From: Algibacter sp. L1A34
Lineage (GTDB): Bacteria > Bacteroidota > Bacteroidia > Flavobacteriales > Flavobacteriaceae
DNA: 64,000 bases
Direction: 5' to 3'
NCBI RefSeq assembly: GCF_009796805.1
Contig: NZ_CP047029.1
Location: forward strand, 2,118,501 to 2,182,500
The position numbers and the translations under genes are program-made. This document shows positions 1 to 8,937 of this stretch, in pieces (the stretch's first letter is position 1; each line of letters starts with the position of its first letter). The notes beneath the pieces were generated by a model, which saw only the letters and a program-made list of their open reading frames with translations, was not told the origin of the DNA and ran no database searches.

Positions 1-248
1 AGTATTTCAGGTATTAATGCAACGATGAGTCGTCGGAAAGTATCTTTCTGTTTTGATTATAACCCTTTTGATTCTGAAACTAAACTTGAATTAGCTGAAA
101 GTAGAATTTTGAAATTAAGTAAAACAAAAAGCGGAAAAAATATTTTTGGACAGATAATTATGAGCTGTTTAAAAAAGATCATTTTAAGGGATCAATGATA
201 AACGATGAAATTTCAGAAAAAATTAAAATCAAATTTTATAAATTCTGA
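1..248 (+). pseudogene. C-terminal end of an unrecognised gene, possibly frameshifted
   Basis: The window opens inside a reading frame. Frame 1 is open from base 1 to a TGA at 196-198. Frame 3 is open from 123 to a TGA at 246-248 and encodes a lysine-rich, soluble-looking tail (YFWTDNYELFKKDHFKGS and onward) that reads more like a natural C-terminus than the end of frame 1. The two overlap at an A6 run near 135-140, so a one-base slip there would join them into a single protein. I do not recognise the family. It may equally be an intact gene ending at 198; the start lies outside the window. Confidence 0.35.
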
Positions 249-311
249 AAAGCCTCAATAGGGTTAGAGTTGTCTAAAGTTAATCCTAGTTCAAATTTCA
301 CCCAAACAAAA

Positions 312-971
312 ATGCATTTCTTAAAAACCCAACACAACCTCATAATTTTAGCTGTACTTGTTTTCAGTTGCTGTTCTCAACAAAAGCATCCGTTTTCAAA
401 AGAAGATTTGGCGGCTCAGCAAGCCTTTATTGGGCTTATTGATATTACGCTCAATAATGTGAACAAAATAGCTTTAATAGATTCCATAAAAACATTAAAA
501 CTTCCTACGAAAGAAGGCTCAGTTAAAGCCTATGAAAAAGGAGGCTATGTAGATAAACCTATAACGCGATCGGAAGAAGATCGGCATATGCAAATGTATC
601 GTGATGTTATGGCGTTTATAAATGTTGGGGTTGGAGATTGTTTTTTACCGTCATCGGATTATAAATTTAGAACAGAAGATTTTGTTTACAATGTAAAACC
701 GTGTTTGGGTGAGTTGTATCCGGAAATTCAGGATAAATTATTTACAGAATTTTCTAAAACAGCCACAATTGGTAAACACGTGTTTAAGGAAGTAAACAGT
801 TTACTTGCGCTACACGGCACAGAAATGGGTATGGTGCAACTTTATGACGATGGGTATTATTTTATTTTCTTCGAGAAAAGCAACAAAGCGAAAGTTTATT
901 CTATTTTTGAAGGTTTAAGTATGCAAATAGGCGACCATAATACGGTGTTTAAGGATTATAGGCGTAAATAA
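312..971 (+). CDS. Hypothetical lipoprotein
   Basis: A 219-residue protein of unknown function. The ATG at 312 is chosen over an upstream TTG at 270 because it places a classic lipoprotein signal at the N-terminus: a short charged segment, a hydrophobic stretch (LIILAVLVF) and a lipobox ending SCC, so the first mature residue is probably a lipid-modified Cys. The rest is soluble and alpha/beta-like with no motif I can name. The stop is 9 bases before the next lipoprotein gene, so the two are probably co-transcribed. Outer-membrane or periplasmic location is inferred from the signal only. Confidence 0.72.
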   Translation: MHFLKTQHNLIILAVLVFSCCSQQKHPFSKEDLAAQQAFIGLIDITLNNVNKIALIDSIKTLKLPTKEGSVKAYEKGGYVDKPITRSEEDRHMQMYRDVMAFINVGVGDCFLPSSDYKFRTEDFVYNVKPCLGELYPEIQDKLFTEFSKTATIGKHVFKEVNSLLALHGTEMGMVQLYDDGYYFIFFEKSNKAKVYSIFEGLSMQIGDHNTVFKDYRRK

Positions 972-980
972 TATATTAGA

Positions 981-1580
981 ATGAAAATAAAACAAATAAT
1001 CCTATTGGTTTTTAGTTCCTTTATAGCGTTGTCGTGTAGGGAATATGTTGATAAGGGTTTAACAAACTATCGGTATTTTGACAGGGCTTTGGCAGATACT
1101 ATTCCGAAGAAAAAACTGAAAGCGGTTACAAACGAGGCATATCTGCAATATGGAGTTAACGTTGCTTTTGTAAATGAAAGTAATGATACTGTAATTCCGT
1201 TTGGGAAATATGCATACTACGGCTCGGATACATTAGAATTCTATGCCAATGTTATGGAGCATCCCAATGATAGTACGTATGGACGCCAGATAGCCATAGA
1301 CAGAAACGAGCATATTCTATTCGATCTTGTTATGTTTGATAATGGACCGGAACCGATTAAAGGTGGGTTAACGCGAGTGCTTCGAAATGGTAAAATGGGA
1401 TATGCTAACGTATTTGGACAGGTTGTAATTGCCTGCAAATATGATTATGTGAAATGGTTTGAAAACGGAAAAGCGGAAGTAACTTACAATGCCAAAGAAT
1501 TTTTTGATTTAGATGAACACAGAGCTATTGAAAGTGAGGAATGGTTTTTGATTGATAAAAAAGGAAAGCGGGTAGAATAA
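981..1580 (+). CDS. WG-repeat-like lipoprotein
   Basis: A 199-residue protein starting at ATG with a lipoprotein signal ending in IALSC (Cys about residue 19). Residues about 120-165 contain one WG-repeat-like unit: a GKMGYANVFGQVVI core followed by CKYDYVKWFENGKAEV, matching the pattern of a Gly-Tyr strand, a K/G turn, a VI strand and a Tyr-Asp motif. A second partial unit (WFLIDKKGKRVE) ends the protein. WG repeats are beta-rich surface modules of unclear function, common in Bacteroidota. It lies directly downstream of another small lipoprotein and upstream of a small membrane protein, probably one operon. Confidence 0.75.
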   Translation: MKIKQIILLVFSSFIALSCREYVDKGLTNYRYFDRALADTIPKKKLKAVTNEAYLQYGVNVAFVNESNDTVIPFGKYAYYGSDTLEFYANVMEHPNDSTYGRQIAIDRNEHILFDLVMFDNGPEPIKGGLTRVLRNGKMGYANVFGQVVIACKYDYVKWFENGKAEVTYNAKEFFDLDEHRAIESEEWFLIDKKGKRVE

Positions 1581-1597
1581 AACCCTAATTGATAATT

Positions 1598-1969
1598 ATG
1601 AATGACACGACTATAATTGTTGCACTAGTTATTATCTTGATTTGCCATTTAGCAGTGATTTCGATTGGGTATAAAATAAAAAAGACCGTATTATCTATTT
1701 CTTATGTAAACGCGATTTTTGTGATCGCGTTGCTTGTTTTTTGGGGTGTCGATATCGTGAATATTAAAGAGCATCACTTCGAATTTAGAGAGTTAATTTT
1801 GCTAGGCTTGGAAGTCTGTATTTTAATATGCGCTATTTATTCGATTACAGGGTTCTATAATAAAACCTTTGTAAAAGTGATAAATTATATCGGGTTTTGG
1901 TTTCATGTATTGGCTTTAGTAGGAATGCTTATTTTTATGTGGACTTTTACGCTTAATGGATTTTATTAA
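1598..1969 (+). CDS. Small four-helix membrane protein, unknown function
   Basis: A 123-residue protein with four hydrophobic segments of roughly 20-25 residues each (about 6-28, 34-56, 68-90 and 96-121) and few charged residues. The ATG at 1598 is preferred to a TTG three codons upstream. The gene follows the WG-repeat lipoprotein by 17 bases on the same strand. No family motif is visible. An inner-membrane location follows from the hydrophobicity; nothing more can be said of its role. Confidence 0.65.
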   Translation: MNDTTIIVALVIILICHLAVISIGYKIKKTVLSISYVNAIFVIALLVFWGVDIVNIKEHHFEFRELILLGLEVCILICAIYSITGFYNKTFVKVINYIGFWFHVLALVGMLIFMWTFTLNGFY

Positions 1970-2071
1970 TATTGTGTAAACTGCAGTTACTGGGGCGTTT
2001 TGGTTTTTATTTCCTAAATTATTGATACAAACAACGACGTTAATTTTTAAAACATAAATACAGCACACGGA

Positions 2072-2695
2072 ATGAGCATAGAGCAAGCCTATAATATTTG
2101 GGCAAATCAATACGACACAAACGAAAACCGCACAAGAGATTTAGATAAAACGTGCACTATTGAGACTTTAAGTAAATATAAGTTTAGTAATGTACTAGAA
2201 TTATGTTGTGGCACAGGGAAAAATACGGAATGGTTATTAGCGCATGCACAGCAAATAATTGGTTTGGATTTTTCGGGAGAAATGCTTAATAAAGCAAAGG
2301 AAAAAATAGTAGACGATAAGGTTACTTTCAAAAAAGCAGACTTAACTCAAAACTGGGAAATCGACAATAATTTTGCCGACCTTATAACTTGTAGTTTAAC
2401 GCTAGAGCATATAGAAAACTTAGATCATATTTTTAATCAAGCATATTCAAAATTAAAAAAGAATGGCTTGTTTTTTATTAGTGAATTACATCCTTTTAAA
2501 CAATATTCGGGTAGTAAAGCTAGGTATGAAACGGAGCAAGGTACGAAGGAATTAGAAGTGTATATTCATCATGTTTCGGAATATATTGATGATGCCAAAA
2601 AGCATGGTTTGGAATTGGTTGAATTAAAAGAATGGTTTGATGAAGACGCAGAACATGGATTGCCTAGATTAATTTCTTTTGTGTTTAAAAAATAA
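2072..2695 (+). CDS. Class I SAM-dependent methyltransferase
   Basis: A 207-residue Rossmann-fold methyltransferase. Motif I is clear at about residues 42-50 (LELCCGTGKNT), followed by the acidic end of strand 2 (GLDFSGEML), an Asp before motif II (KKADL) and a post-motif CSLTLEHI strand. The C-terminal half contains SELHPF and a short beta-rich region, resembling ubiE/Methyltransf_11-type small-molecule methyltransferases. The substrate cannot be read from the sequence. The gene ends just inside the bidirectional terminator it shares with ssrA on the opposite strand. Confidence 0.85.
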   Translation: MSIEQAYNIWANQYDTNENRTRDLDKTCTIETLSKYKFSNVLELCCGTGKNTEWLLAHAQQIIGLDFSGEMLNKAKEKIVDDKVTFKKADLTQNWEIDNNFADLITCSLTLEHIENLDHIFNQAYSKLKKNGLFFISELHPFKQYSGSKARYETEQGTKELEVYIHHVSEYIDDAKKHGLELVELKEWFDEDAEHGLPRLISFVFKK

Positions 2696-2727
2696 AACCC
2701 TGATAATATATTTATTATCAGGGTTTT
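2694..2727. terminator. Bidirectional intrinsic terminator between methyltransferase gene and ssrA
   Basis: A perfect 14-bp inverted repeat (AAAACCCTGATAAT and its complement) with a 6-base loop. It has A-runs on one side and T-runs on the other, so it can terminate both the plus-strand methyltransferase gene and the minus-strand tmRNA. Confidence 0.85.
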
Positions 2728-2729
2728 AG

Positions 2730-3121
2730 TGGAGTCGGAGAGAATCGAACTCTCGTCCAAACAAGTAACCAAAGGGCCTTCTACACGTTTATTCTTTTCT
2801 TGGGTTTTCGATTATAAGCTGGTTAAAGACAACCCACTCATAACTTATCTTCTTTAGTTTCGTAAAAGCATCAAAGCACTGCTCAAACTATATTGACATT
2901 TACGATATCTCAAAATGGAACGCCGTCAATCAAGGCTTTCCGGAGACATAAAGCTTGTACACCTTGTGTACCTAGGCCAATCCTACTATAATTCGGATTA
3001 AGCAGCTAAAGCGTAGTTATTCTCGCCGTTTAAAAGTTGGTCTAGCCTTTTACGTGTTTCAATGCCATTACACGACGTGCTTACCGTTTCGTTAATCTCG
3101 CTGTCAAAACCAGTCGACCCC
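2730..3121 (-). ncRNA. ssrA: Transfer-messenger RNA (tmRNA)
   Basis: Rescues ribosomes stalled on truncated mRNAs and tags the nascent peptide for proteolysis. Read on the minus strand, the 5' end (GGGGTCGACTGG) pairs with the 3' end (CGACTCC plus an A discriminator) in a 7-bp acceptor stem. The T-arm GAGAGTTCGATTCTCTC is intact. The tag frame at 3027-2998 reads GENNYALAA followed by TAA, the tag known from Flavobacteriia. The 3' CCA is not genome-encoded: CTA follows the discriminator. The length of about 392 bases is normal. The transcript ends in the shared terminator at 2694-2727. Confidence 0.95.
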
Positions 3122-3149
3122 AGATTAAATAAAGTAGTAAAATATATTT

Positions 3150-3287
3150 TGGCGTTACCACAAGGGGCGGGCTTTACTCGTGCATTCTTGTTTTTAAATT
3201 AAAGAAGTCATGAATATAAATATTTCGGCAGTCGCCTTTTTTGAGAAAAACAAAAAATAGCTTCAACAATGCCTCAATCCCTAACGC
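3150..3287 (+). repeat. Dispersed intergenic repeat, copy 1
   Basis: Starts GGCGTTACCAC, followed by GGGGCGGGCTTTACTCG, and ends GCCTCAATCCCTAACGC. The same start and end words occur at 34829-34924, and related internal words occur at 11311-11475 and 42093-42227. It lies immediately upstream of the tmRNA promoter region and fills most of the 330-base gap before the next gene. No reading frame is convincing. Confidence 0.55.
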
Positions 3288-3454
3288 ATAGTTTGCAAAG
3301 TTAATTAAAACTTTCAAACTGAAAGGTAATTCGTTAACATATATCAAAAATTATACCATTTTCATTTGTCAGTTAATCGTAGTCAGTAAAAATAGTTGAG
3401 ACAATTGATAAAATATTTCAATAAATTCACGAAATTACACCTAAACAATAAGCC

Positions 3455-4657
3455 ATGAAATTCGCCGTTATAAAAGAACGTAAAAACCCGCCCGATCGCC
3501 GTGTGGTATTCTCTCCATCAAAATTAGCTGAAGCACAAAAACAATTTCCGCAGGCTACTTTTAAAGTAGAAAGCTCAGATATTCGTGTGTTTTCTGATAA
3601 AGAATACCAAAATTTAGGATTCGAGGTTTCAGAAAACGTGTCAGATTGCGATGTCATGCTTGGCGTAAAAGAAGTGCCCATCGATGCATTAATTCCGAAT
3701 AAAAAATACTTTTTCTTTTCACACACCATAAAAAAGCAACCCTATAACCGCAAACTATTAAAAGCCGTTTTAGATAAAAACATAGAACTTTACGATCACG
3801 AAACTATAGTAAATGAAAAAGGGTTTCGCTTAATAGGTTTCGGTCGTTACGCCGGCATCGTAGGAGCATACAATGGTTTTCGAGCATGGGGATTAAAATA
3901 TAATACTTGGCAATTACCCAAAGCTGGACCATTACCAAACCAGCAAGCCTTAATAAGCGAGCTCAATAAATTAGAACTGTCAAACATAAAAATATTACTA
4001 AGCGGTAGCGGTAAAGTAGCAAATGGCTCTCAAGAAATGCTTGATGCCATGAATATAAAAAGTGTATCTGTAACCGATTATTTAAACAGCGCTTTTAGCG
4101 AACCCGTATATTGTAAAATAGACGTACTAGATTATAACAAACGTAAAGATGGACAGGTAATCGATAATCAAGATTTTTTCGATAACCCACAAGATTATGA
4201 GTCGGATTTTATGCGTTTTGCAAAAGTAACCGATTATTATATTGCAGGTCATTTCCATGGAGATGGGGCACCATTTCTGTATACAAGAACAGATGTTAAA
4301 TCTCCCGACTTTAACATTAAAGTTGTTGCCGATATTAGTTGTGATGTCGATGGTCCAGTAGCTACAACATTAAGAGCATCAACCATTGCGGACCCTATTT
4401 ATGGTTACGATCCCAAAACAGAATCTGAAATCGATTATAAAAACGACAAAGCCATTGTGGTTATGGCAGTCGATAATTTACCATGCGAACTTCCACAAGA
4501 TGCTAGTGAAGGTTTTGGTGAGATGTTTTTAAAAGCTGTAATTCCAGCTTTTTTTAATAACGATGCCGATGGTGTTTTACAACGAGCAAAAATGACCGAA
4601 AACGGTAAACTAAGTGAAAATTTCTCCTATTTGCAGGGATATGTTGACGGAAACTAA
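3455..4657 (+). CDS. NAD(P)-dependent dehydrogenase of the saccharopine/alanine dehydrogenase family
   Basis: A 400-residue protein. The N-terminus (FAVIKERKNPPDRRVVFSP) has the AlaDh/PNT N-domain signature: a KE-R segment followed by R-V-x-x-SP. It continues with EDVDVMLGVKEVP-like residues at about 66-75 and the SHT-x-KKQ motif near 90. The central Rossmann segment ILLSGSGKVANGSQEM (about 180-195) resembles the GSGxxG nucleotide loop of yeast-type LYS1 saccharopine dehydrogenases, and the C-terminal part has the conserved VADISCDVDGP motif. Whether the substrate is saccharopine, alanine or another amino acid cannot be decided. An SDR gene follows 32 bases later, so the two may be co-transcribed. 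Confidence 0.82.
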   Translation: MKFAVIKERKNPPDRRVVFSPSKLAEAQKQFPQATFKVESSDIRVFSDKEYQNLGFEVSENVSDCDVMLGVKEVPIDALIPNKKYFFFSHTIKKQPYNRKLLKAVLDKNIELYDHETIVNEKGFRLIGFGRYAGIVGAYNGFRAWGLKYNTWQLPKAGPLPNQQALISELNKLELSNIKILLSGSGKVANGSQEMLDAMNIKSVSVTDYLNSAFSEPVYCKIDVLDYNKRKDGQVIDNQDFFDNPQDYESDFMRFAKVTDYYIAGHFHGDGAPFLYTRTDVKSPDFNIKVVADISCDVDGPVATTLRASTIADPIYGYDPKTESEIDYKNDKAIVVMAVDNLPCELPQDASEGFGEMFLKAVIPAFFNNDADGVLQRAKMTENGKLSENFSYLQGYVDGN

Positions 4658-4689
4658 TAAGTTTGCAATAATTACAAAATACCTACATT

Positions 4690-5469
4690 ATTAAAACAGC
4701 ATTAGTAACAGGAGCAGCCTCAGGACTGGGTTATGAATTAACTTTGTTATTAGCCAAAGACGCTTATAAATTAATATTAGTCGACATTGATTTCGTTAAA
4801 TTGACTGAGGTGAAAACCGAAGTAGAAACCGAGTTTGATGTTGAGGTAATAGCATTAACTAAAGACTTAAGTTTACCTAATGTTTCTCAAGATATTATTA
4901 ACGATATTGGAGATGCACCTATAGATGTGTTAATAAATAACGCGGGTTTTGGTTTGTTCGGCACTTTTGCCGAAACTAGTTGGGAACGCGAATTGGCCAT
5001 GTTAAACGTACACGTAATAACTACCACGCATTTAACCAAATTGGTTTTAGATGGTATGGTTAAACGTGGTTCTGGTAAAATATTGAATATGGCTTCTTTA
5101 GCAGCTTTTCAGCCAGGGCCTTTAATGTCTATTTATTATGCTTCAAAAAGTTATATGCTATCTTTTTCTGAAGCTATTGCCAACGAGTTAAAAGGTACAG
5201 GTGTAACAGTGACAGCACTTTGCCCTGGGCCCACAAAAACGGCGTTTCAAGAAACGGTTTCTGAAGATGCCAACGATAATAAAATTACATTCAATATGGC
5301 GTGTGCTAAAGAAGTTGCGCTTTATGGTTATAATGCCATGTTAAAGGGTAAAAGTTATGCTATTCCTGGGCGTTTCAATAAAATTTTAGCTGTTATTCCA
5401 AGGTTTATTACTCGTAATGCGGCAACATCTATTGTTAGAAAACTTCAAGCTAAAAATAGAGAAGATTAG
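4690..5469 (+). CDS. Short-chain dehydrogenase/reductase (SDR), apparent ATT start
   Basis: A 259-residue classical SDR. The cofactor loop TGAASGLG is at about residues 7-14 and the NNAG strand motif at about 82-85. The catalytic triad is present: Ser in LNMASL, and YYASK (Tyr and Lys at about 153/157). No ATG, GTG or TTG lies upstream of the cofactor loop in this frame after the TAA at 4669. The first standard start (TTG 4744) would delete the essential glycine motif. Family alignment (M-K-T-A-L-V-T-G expected) places the start at the ATT at 4690. Either a rare ATT start is used or an ATG was lost by mutation. Substrate unknown. Confidence 0.82.
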   Translation: MKTALVTGAASGLGYELTLLLAKDAYKLILVDIDFVKLTEVKTEVETEFDVEVIALTKDLSLPNVSQDIINDIGDAPIDVLINNAGFGLFGTFAETSWERELAMLNVHVITTTHLTKLVLDGMVKRGSGKILNMASLAAFQPGPLMSIYYASKSYMLSFSEAIANELKGTGVTVTALCPGPTKTAFQETVSEDANDNKITFNMACAKEVALYGYNAMLKGKSYAIPGRFNKILAVIPRFITRNAATSIVRKLQAKNRED

Positions 5470-5474
5470 GGTTT

Positions 5475-6143
5475 TTATTCTTGATGTGTGTCTTTATTTA
5501 TATTGGTAAATACCCAGTATCCTAGAATGAAAAAAGCACCAAATAATAAGGTAAAAAGCCAAACTTGCTTGTTTCCTAGTGGTTGCATGATCATGTTTAT
5601 TATATCAATAAATAAAACTTTTGGGTTAGTTAAAATTTCCCAAGAATTATAGCGTAAAAAGCGACCTAAATACACGCCAAATGCGGATATAAAAAACACA
5701 AATGTCAAAATAAATCGCGTCTTTGTTTTATTTAAGTATTTCAATAAAATGGTTTTCATGTCGGTAACAGAAAAATAGAAAAGCATCATGCCGTTTAGTG
5801 CAAAGGCGGAAATTAATAAAATATCTAGCCAAAATATATGTGGTTGGTTATATCTTAAATGCCACATATCAGTTAATATATAAGGCGCATTAGGAAGAAA
5901 AAACAACCATACAACAAATGCCAAAAGCAGCGTTATTTTTTTAAGCTTGGGAACACTAACTAAATAAATTGTAATGGCATATGGAATGGCTGCTAAGAAT
6001 AGATTCCAAACTAAAAAAAGATAGTTGTCGGAGTGCGCGAGTTTCATTCTAATCATAAGTAAAATTAGAGTAGAACTTATTGAAACGCTTAATAATGCGA
6101 GAGATTTATATCGGTAAGATATACGGTTGTTAATATAATTCAT
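5475..6143 (-). CDS. DUF1361 membrane protein
   Basis: A 222-residue integral membrane protein with about six hydrophobic segments. It carries the DUF1361 hallmark region near residues 80-115: WLFFLPNAPYILTDMWHL followed by a conserved W-x-D segment. A second conserved block is GVYLGRFLRYNSWEI near 155-168. Function unknown; it acts in the inner membrane. Its start overlaps the upstream DUF2809 gene by 14 bases, which implies translational coupling. It is the last gene of a six-gene minus-strand unit that starts at 9423 behind a palindromic operator candidate. Confidence 0.85.
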   Translation of the reverse strand: MNYINNRISYRYKSLALLSVSISSTLILLMIRMKLAHSDNYLFLVWNLFLAAIPYAITIYLVSVPKLKKITLLLAFVVWLFFLPNAPYILTDMWHLRYNQPHIFWLDILLISAFALNGMMLFYFSVTDMKTILLKYLNKTKTRFILTFVFFISAFGVYLGRFLRYNSWEILTNPKVLFIDIINMIMQPLGNKQVWLFTLLFGAFFILGYWVFTNINKDTHQE

Positions 6144-6516
6144 GAGGTTTAGAATTTAATTGTTCTATAATTAAAACGGTAATAATACCAAAGGTATAAG
6201 CAACTAAATCGCCTACTTGAAACGTGCTACCTAATATGATGGTTAGTAGTTTGTGATCTTCTAGATTTAATAATTTTAATAGATTGAAGTATTGTGCGAA
6301 TTCTATTAAAAAAGCAATAATTAATACTGTCGCACCTAATTTAAAATGATTTATTTTTAAGAAGCTTTTAAAAAAGCAGTAAAGTAAAATTACCGATAGA
6401 AAATCTCCGAAGGTGTAACGTATAAAACCTGTTTTTAGGTATATAGCAATTAGTGTTTCTATAACGAGTAATAATAATGCAAAAGTAAAATATGTTTTGT
6501 TAAATTTTAATATCAT
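6130..6516 (-). CDS. DUF2809 membrane protein
   Basis: A 128-residue protein with four hydrophobic segments. The pattern matches DUF2809: an early RYTFGDFLSVILLY segment, IEFAQYF in the middle, and LGSTFQVGDLVAYTFG near the end, where charged residues punctuate helices. The family has no established function. It overlaps its upstream neighbour (the SanA-like gene) by 4 bases and its downstream neighbour (DUF1361) by 14, so all three are very likely translated from one message. Confidence 0.84.
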   Translation of the reverse strand: MILKFNKTYFTFALLLLVIETLIAIYLKTGFIRYTFGDFLSVILLYCFFKSFLKINHFKLGATVLIIAFLIEFAQYFNLLKLLNLEDHKLLTIILGSTFQVGDLVAYTFGIITVLIIEQLNSKPHELY

Positions 6517-7142
6517 TTTATGTTTATTTTTTTACCTAAAAATTTAGGGCCTACATTAAATAGCAAATCTATAGAAGCTTTTGTTCTTGCTAAATATTCG
6601 CGAATTCTAGTTTTAAAACTATACCGATTGGGGACATCTTTCGCGTTAAAAGCAATAGCGTGTATATCATAACTTTTGGCCAGATAAATGGCTCTTTCGT
6701 TGTGGAATTTTTGAGAGATAATAGTGAACTCTGTTAATCCAAAAACTTCTTTAGCTCGTACCATGGAGTCTAATGTTCTAAAGCCTGCATAATCCAAGTG
6801 AATTTTGTTCTTTGGAACACCATTACTAATTAAATCATTTTTAAAATCGGTAGGTTCATCATAATTTTTCCGACTGTTATCACCGCTAATCAGTATGTGT
6901 TTAATTTTACCAGAGTTATATAGATCTATAGCGGCTTCTAAGCGGTGTTTATAATATAAATTAATGCTGCCATAACTATTATACTTACTTGCTCCCAAAA
7001 TGAGTCCAACTCGGTTTTTTGGGATTTCGGAAATAGAGTCGTAAAGTGTATTTTTTGCTTGATAATTCACCCAAATGTTTACACAAATGATGTAAATAAA
7101 AGCAATGCCACAGATTTTAATTAAGTGTTTTAAATACATCAT
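6513..7142 (-). CDS. SanA/YdcF family protein (DUF218)
   Basis: A 209-residue protein with one N-terminal transmembrane segment (about 8-24) and a single DUF218 domain: VGLILGASKYNS strand at about 47, YKHRLEAAIDLYNSGK, the conserved ISGDN at about 84-88, and IISQKFHNERAIYLA at about 140-155. In enterobacteria SanA affects envelope permeability at high temperature and ElyC affects cell-wall synthesis; the biochemical activity is not settled. The active domain should face the periplasm. The gene sits in the middle of a chain of overlapping membrane-protein genes, which suggests an envelope role for the whole unit (inference). Confidence 0.88.
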   Translation of the reverse strand: MMYLKHLIKICGIAFIYIICVNIWVNYQAKNTLYDSISEIPKNRVGLILGASKYNSYGSINLYYKHRLEAAIDLYNSGKIKHILISGDNSRKNYDEPTDFKNDLISNGVPKNKIHLDYAGFRTLDSMVRAKEVFGLTEFTIISQKFHNERAIYLAKSYDIHAIAFNAKDVPNRYSFKTRIREYLARTKASIDLLFNVGPKFLGKKINIK

Positions 7143-7528
7143 AATAGGTCTTGAATTTGGGGTTTAATATTTTCGATATCTTTTATTAGCCATACCCAAG
7201 ATTGTAGAGATGAAATGAAAGCGGCAACAAAAAAGCAAATTGCAAATTTGGATTGTATTAGTCCATAACTACATAGTGAGAATGATATAATAGCGTAATA
7301 AGGAAAATATTTTTGAAATACATCTCTAGCAGTGGTTTTATTATTTTTTGACAGAAAAAAAGGAGCGATTGTTAATGCAATTACAATGGTGTTACAGATA
7401 AAAATAGGTATGAATGATAATAATATAAAAGGAAACATATCTAGCTCAAAGTTTTGAGAAAAGATAATAGTCCAAAAAATAAAAGTAGACAAGCCAGTGG
7501 CTTTTAATATGGTATTTATCAGTTTCAT
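7139..7528 (-). CDS. Membrane protein of unknown function
   Basis: A 129-residue protein with four predicted helices (about 9-26, 30-58, 74-90 and 93-114). No motif is recognised. It overlaps the SanA-like gene by 4 bases (ATGA) and lies 6 bases after the large DUF4173-like gene, so it is part of the same operon. Local base composition matches its neighbours, with no sign of transfer. Confidence 0.65.
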   Translation of the reverse strand: MKLINTILKATGLSTFIFWTIIFSQNFELDMFPFILLSFIPIFICNTIVIALTIAPFFLSKNNKTTARDVFQKYFPYYAIISFSLCSYGLIQSKFAICFFVAAFISSLQSWVWLIKDIENIKPQIQDLL

Positions 7529-7534
7529 AATCTT

Positions 7535-8920
7535 TTATTTAGATTTAATTTTTAGATTATCAAAACTCCATTCTTGCCAGTTTCTTTCATTTAGAGACGA
7601 AGTGTACTCCTTAAGTTTTTTATCAGCTAAATATTTTGATTGTCCTTTTGAATAGATGCCATCACCGTAAGTTTTTAATATAAAAGAGTTATTGTTCGAT
7701 AGATTAACTAAGTAATCGAAATCTGCAGTAGCAGCGTAGTTTAAGTTGTATTTGGTAATTAAAGCATCCCAATTAAAGGCGCAAGAGATGATTAAAATAG
7801 CAAAAGCTATTTGAGAGTTAACACGGAATAAATACCAAAGATTTTTTACGTTGTAAACTTTTTTAGCGGTAGTTAAAAGTCCTACGAGTGTAAGTAATAA
7901 ATACACAAAAACACCAATACGCTTATAAGTAAAACCAAAAGAAGAAATGTATTGGTAGTTTTTCACAACTATGCTAAAAACTAGTATAAGGTTAAGAGTG
8001 ATCCAGACGTAGGTAAGATTTTTTAAAGTTTGATTACATTTGTAAAAGTTTAAGTCTCCTCTAAAGAAGTATAAAATTATTATAATAGCCATAATAATTG
8101 ATGCAATAAGTGCATATATGCCACTGTGAACTTGATTCGATAATTCGGCGGCATTCAAATCTTTTATTTCAACTAAGTAAACAATGTCTGTAATTAAGAA
8201 AAGAATGATTAGTGTATTGAGCATTACCATAAGAATAAGTGCCAATTGATTTTCTTTTTTTAGGTTTTCTTCCGAAATATTTTTTTTGTTTTTTAAAAAA
8301 TTTCCAATTTTTAAATCATTCTCTGTTGCCGGATTAACTTTTATAGGTGTTGAGATGTTGATAAGTAAAAAGTAACCTAATGCTGAAAATAGTATCCATT
8401 TTAAATTTATAAAATCGAAATTTATTTTTGAGATAAAATCATGAAACAATGGGTTTCCGTTACTGTAAAAACCTATAAAGACAAGCACAATCATTAAGGG
8501 AATACCTATAATTTTCACTAAGTGTAAATAATCTATATCTTTTTTATGTTGAGTGTTTTCCTCGGTTTTTGGTTTGTTTAGAATCTTGTGAAAATAACCA
8601 GCAATTGTGGTATAAATACCATTTAGCCAATTAACATAGATCGAAGAGCCGCGTTCTGAGACATGACCTATTAATGTTAAAAATGCTATGCAATTGGCAA
8701 TAATGGCTAAGCTAGATTGAAATAGAAAAATGGAAGTAGCTGTAATGAGGTAAATGAAAGTATATGCCAATACACTTTTTTGTTTGAAAGCTTTTCGATT
8801 ATAATTTGCTAGAACAAGAATGGTTAATAAGCTAAATAATGATAAGTTTAGGCCTATATTTTGGTCGTAAAATAAAGTGCTGAATAATAGTGAGCCAATA
8901 AGTAAAGGAAGGTTTTTCAT
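7535..8920 (-). CDS. DUF4153/DUF4173-like polytopic membrane protein
   Basis: A 461-residue protein with about eleven hydrophobic segments. The topology fits DUF4173/DUF4153: an N-terminal pair of helices with GLNLSLFS, a central charged loop, then helices ending in a soluble C-terminal tail with NYAATADFDYLVNLSNNNSF, resembling the NxxYLxxLS motif of that family. Function unknown. It follows the COQ4-like gene by 17 bases and is the second gene of the operon. Families of this type often sit beside small DNA-binding regulators in Bacteroidota, as here. Confidence 0.7.
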   Translation of the reverse strand: MKNLPLLIGSLLFSTLFYDQNIGLNLSLFSLLTILVLANYNRKAFKQKSVLAYTFIYLITATSIFLFQSSLAIIANCIAFLTLIGHVSERGSSIYVNWLNGIYTTIAGYFHKILNKPKTEENTQHKKDIDYLHLVKIIGIPLMIVLVFIGFYSNGNPLFHDFISKINFDFINLKWILFSALGYFLLINISTPIKVNPATENDLKIGNFLKNKKNISEENLKKENQLALILMVMLNTLIILFLITDIVYLVEIKDLNAAELSNQVHSGIYALIASIIMAIIIILYFFRGDLNFYKCNQTLKNLTYVWITLNLILVFSIVVKNYQYISSFGFTYKRIGVFVYLLLTLVGLLTTAKKVYNVKNLWYLFRVNSQIAFAILIISCAFNWDALITKYNLNYAATADFDYLVNLSNNNSFILKTYGDGIYSKGQSKYLADKKLKEYTSSLNERNWQEWSFDNLKIKSK

Positions 8921-8937
8921 TTTTAAATTGTTTTTTA

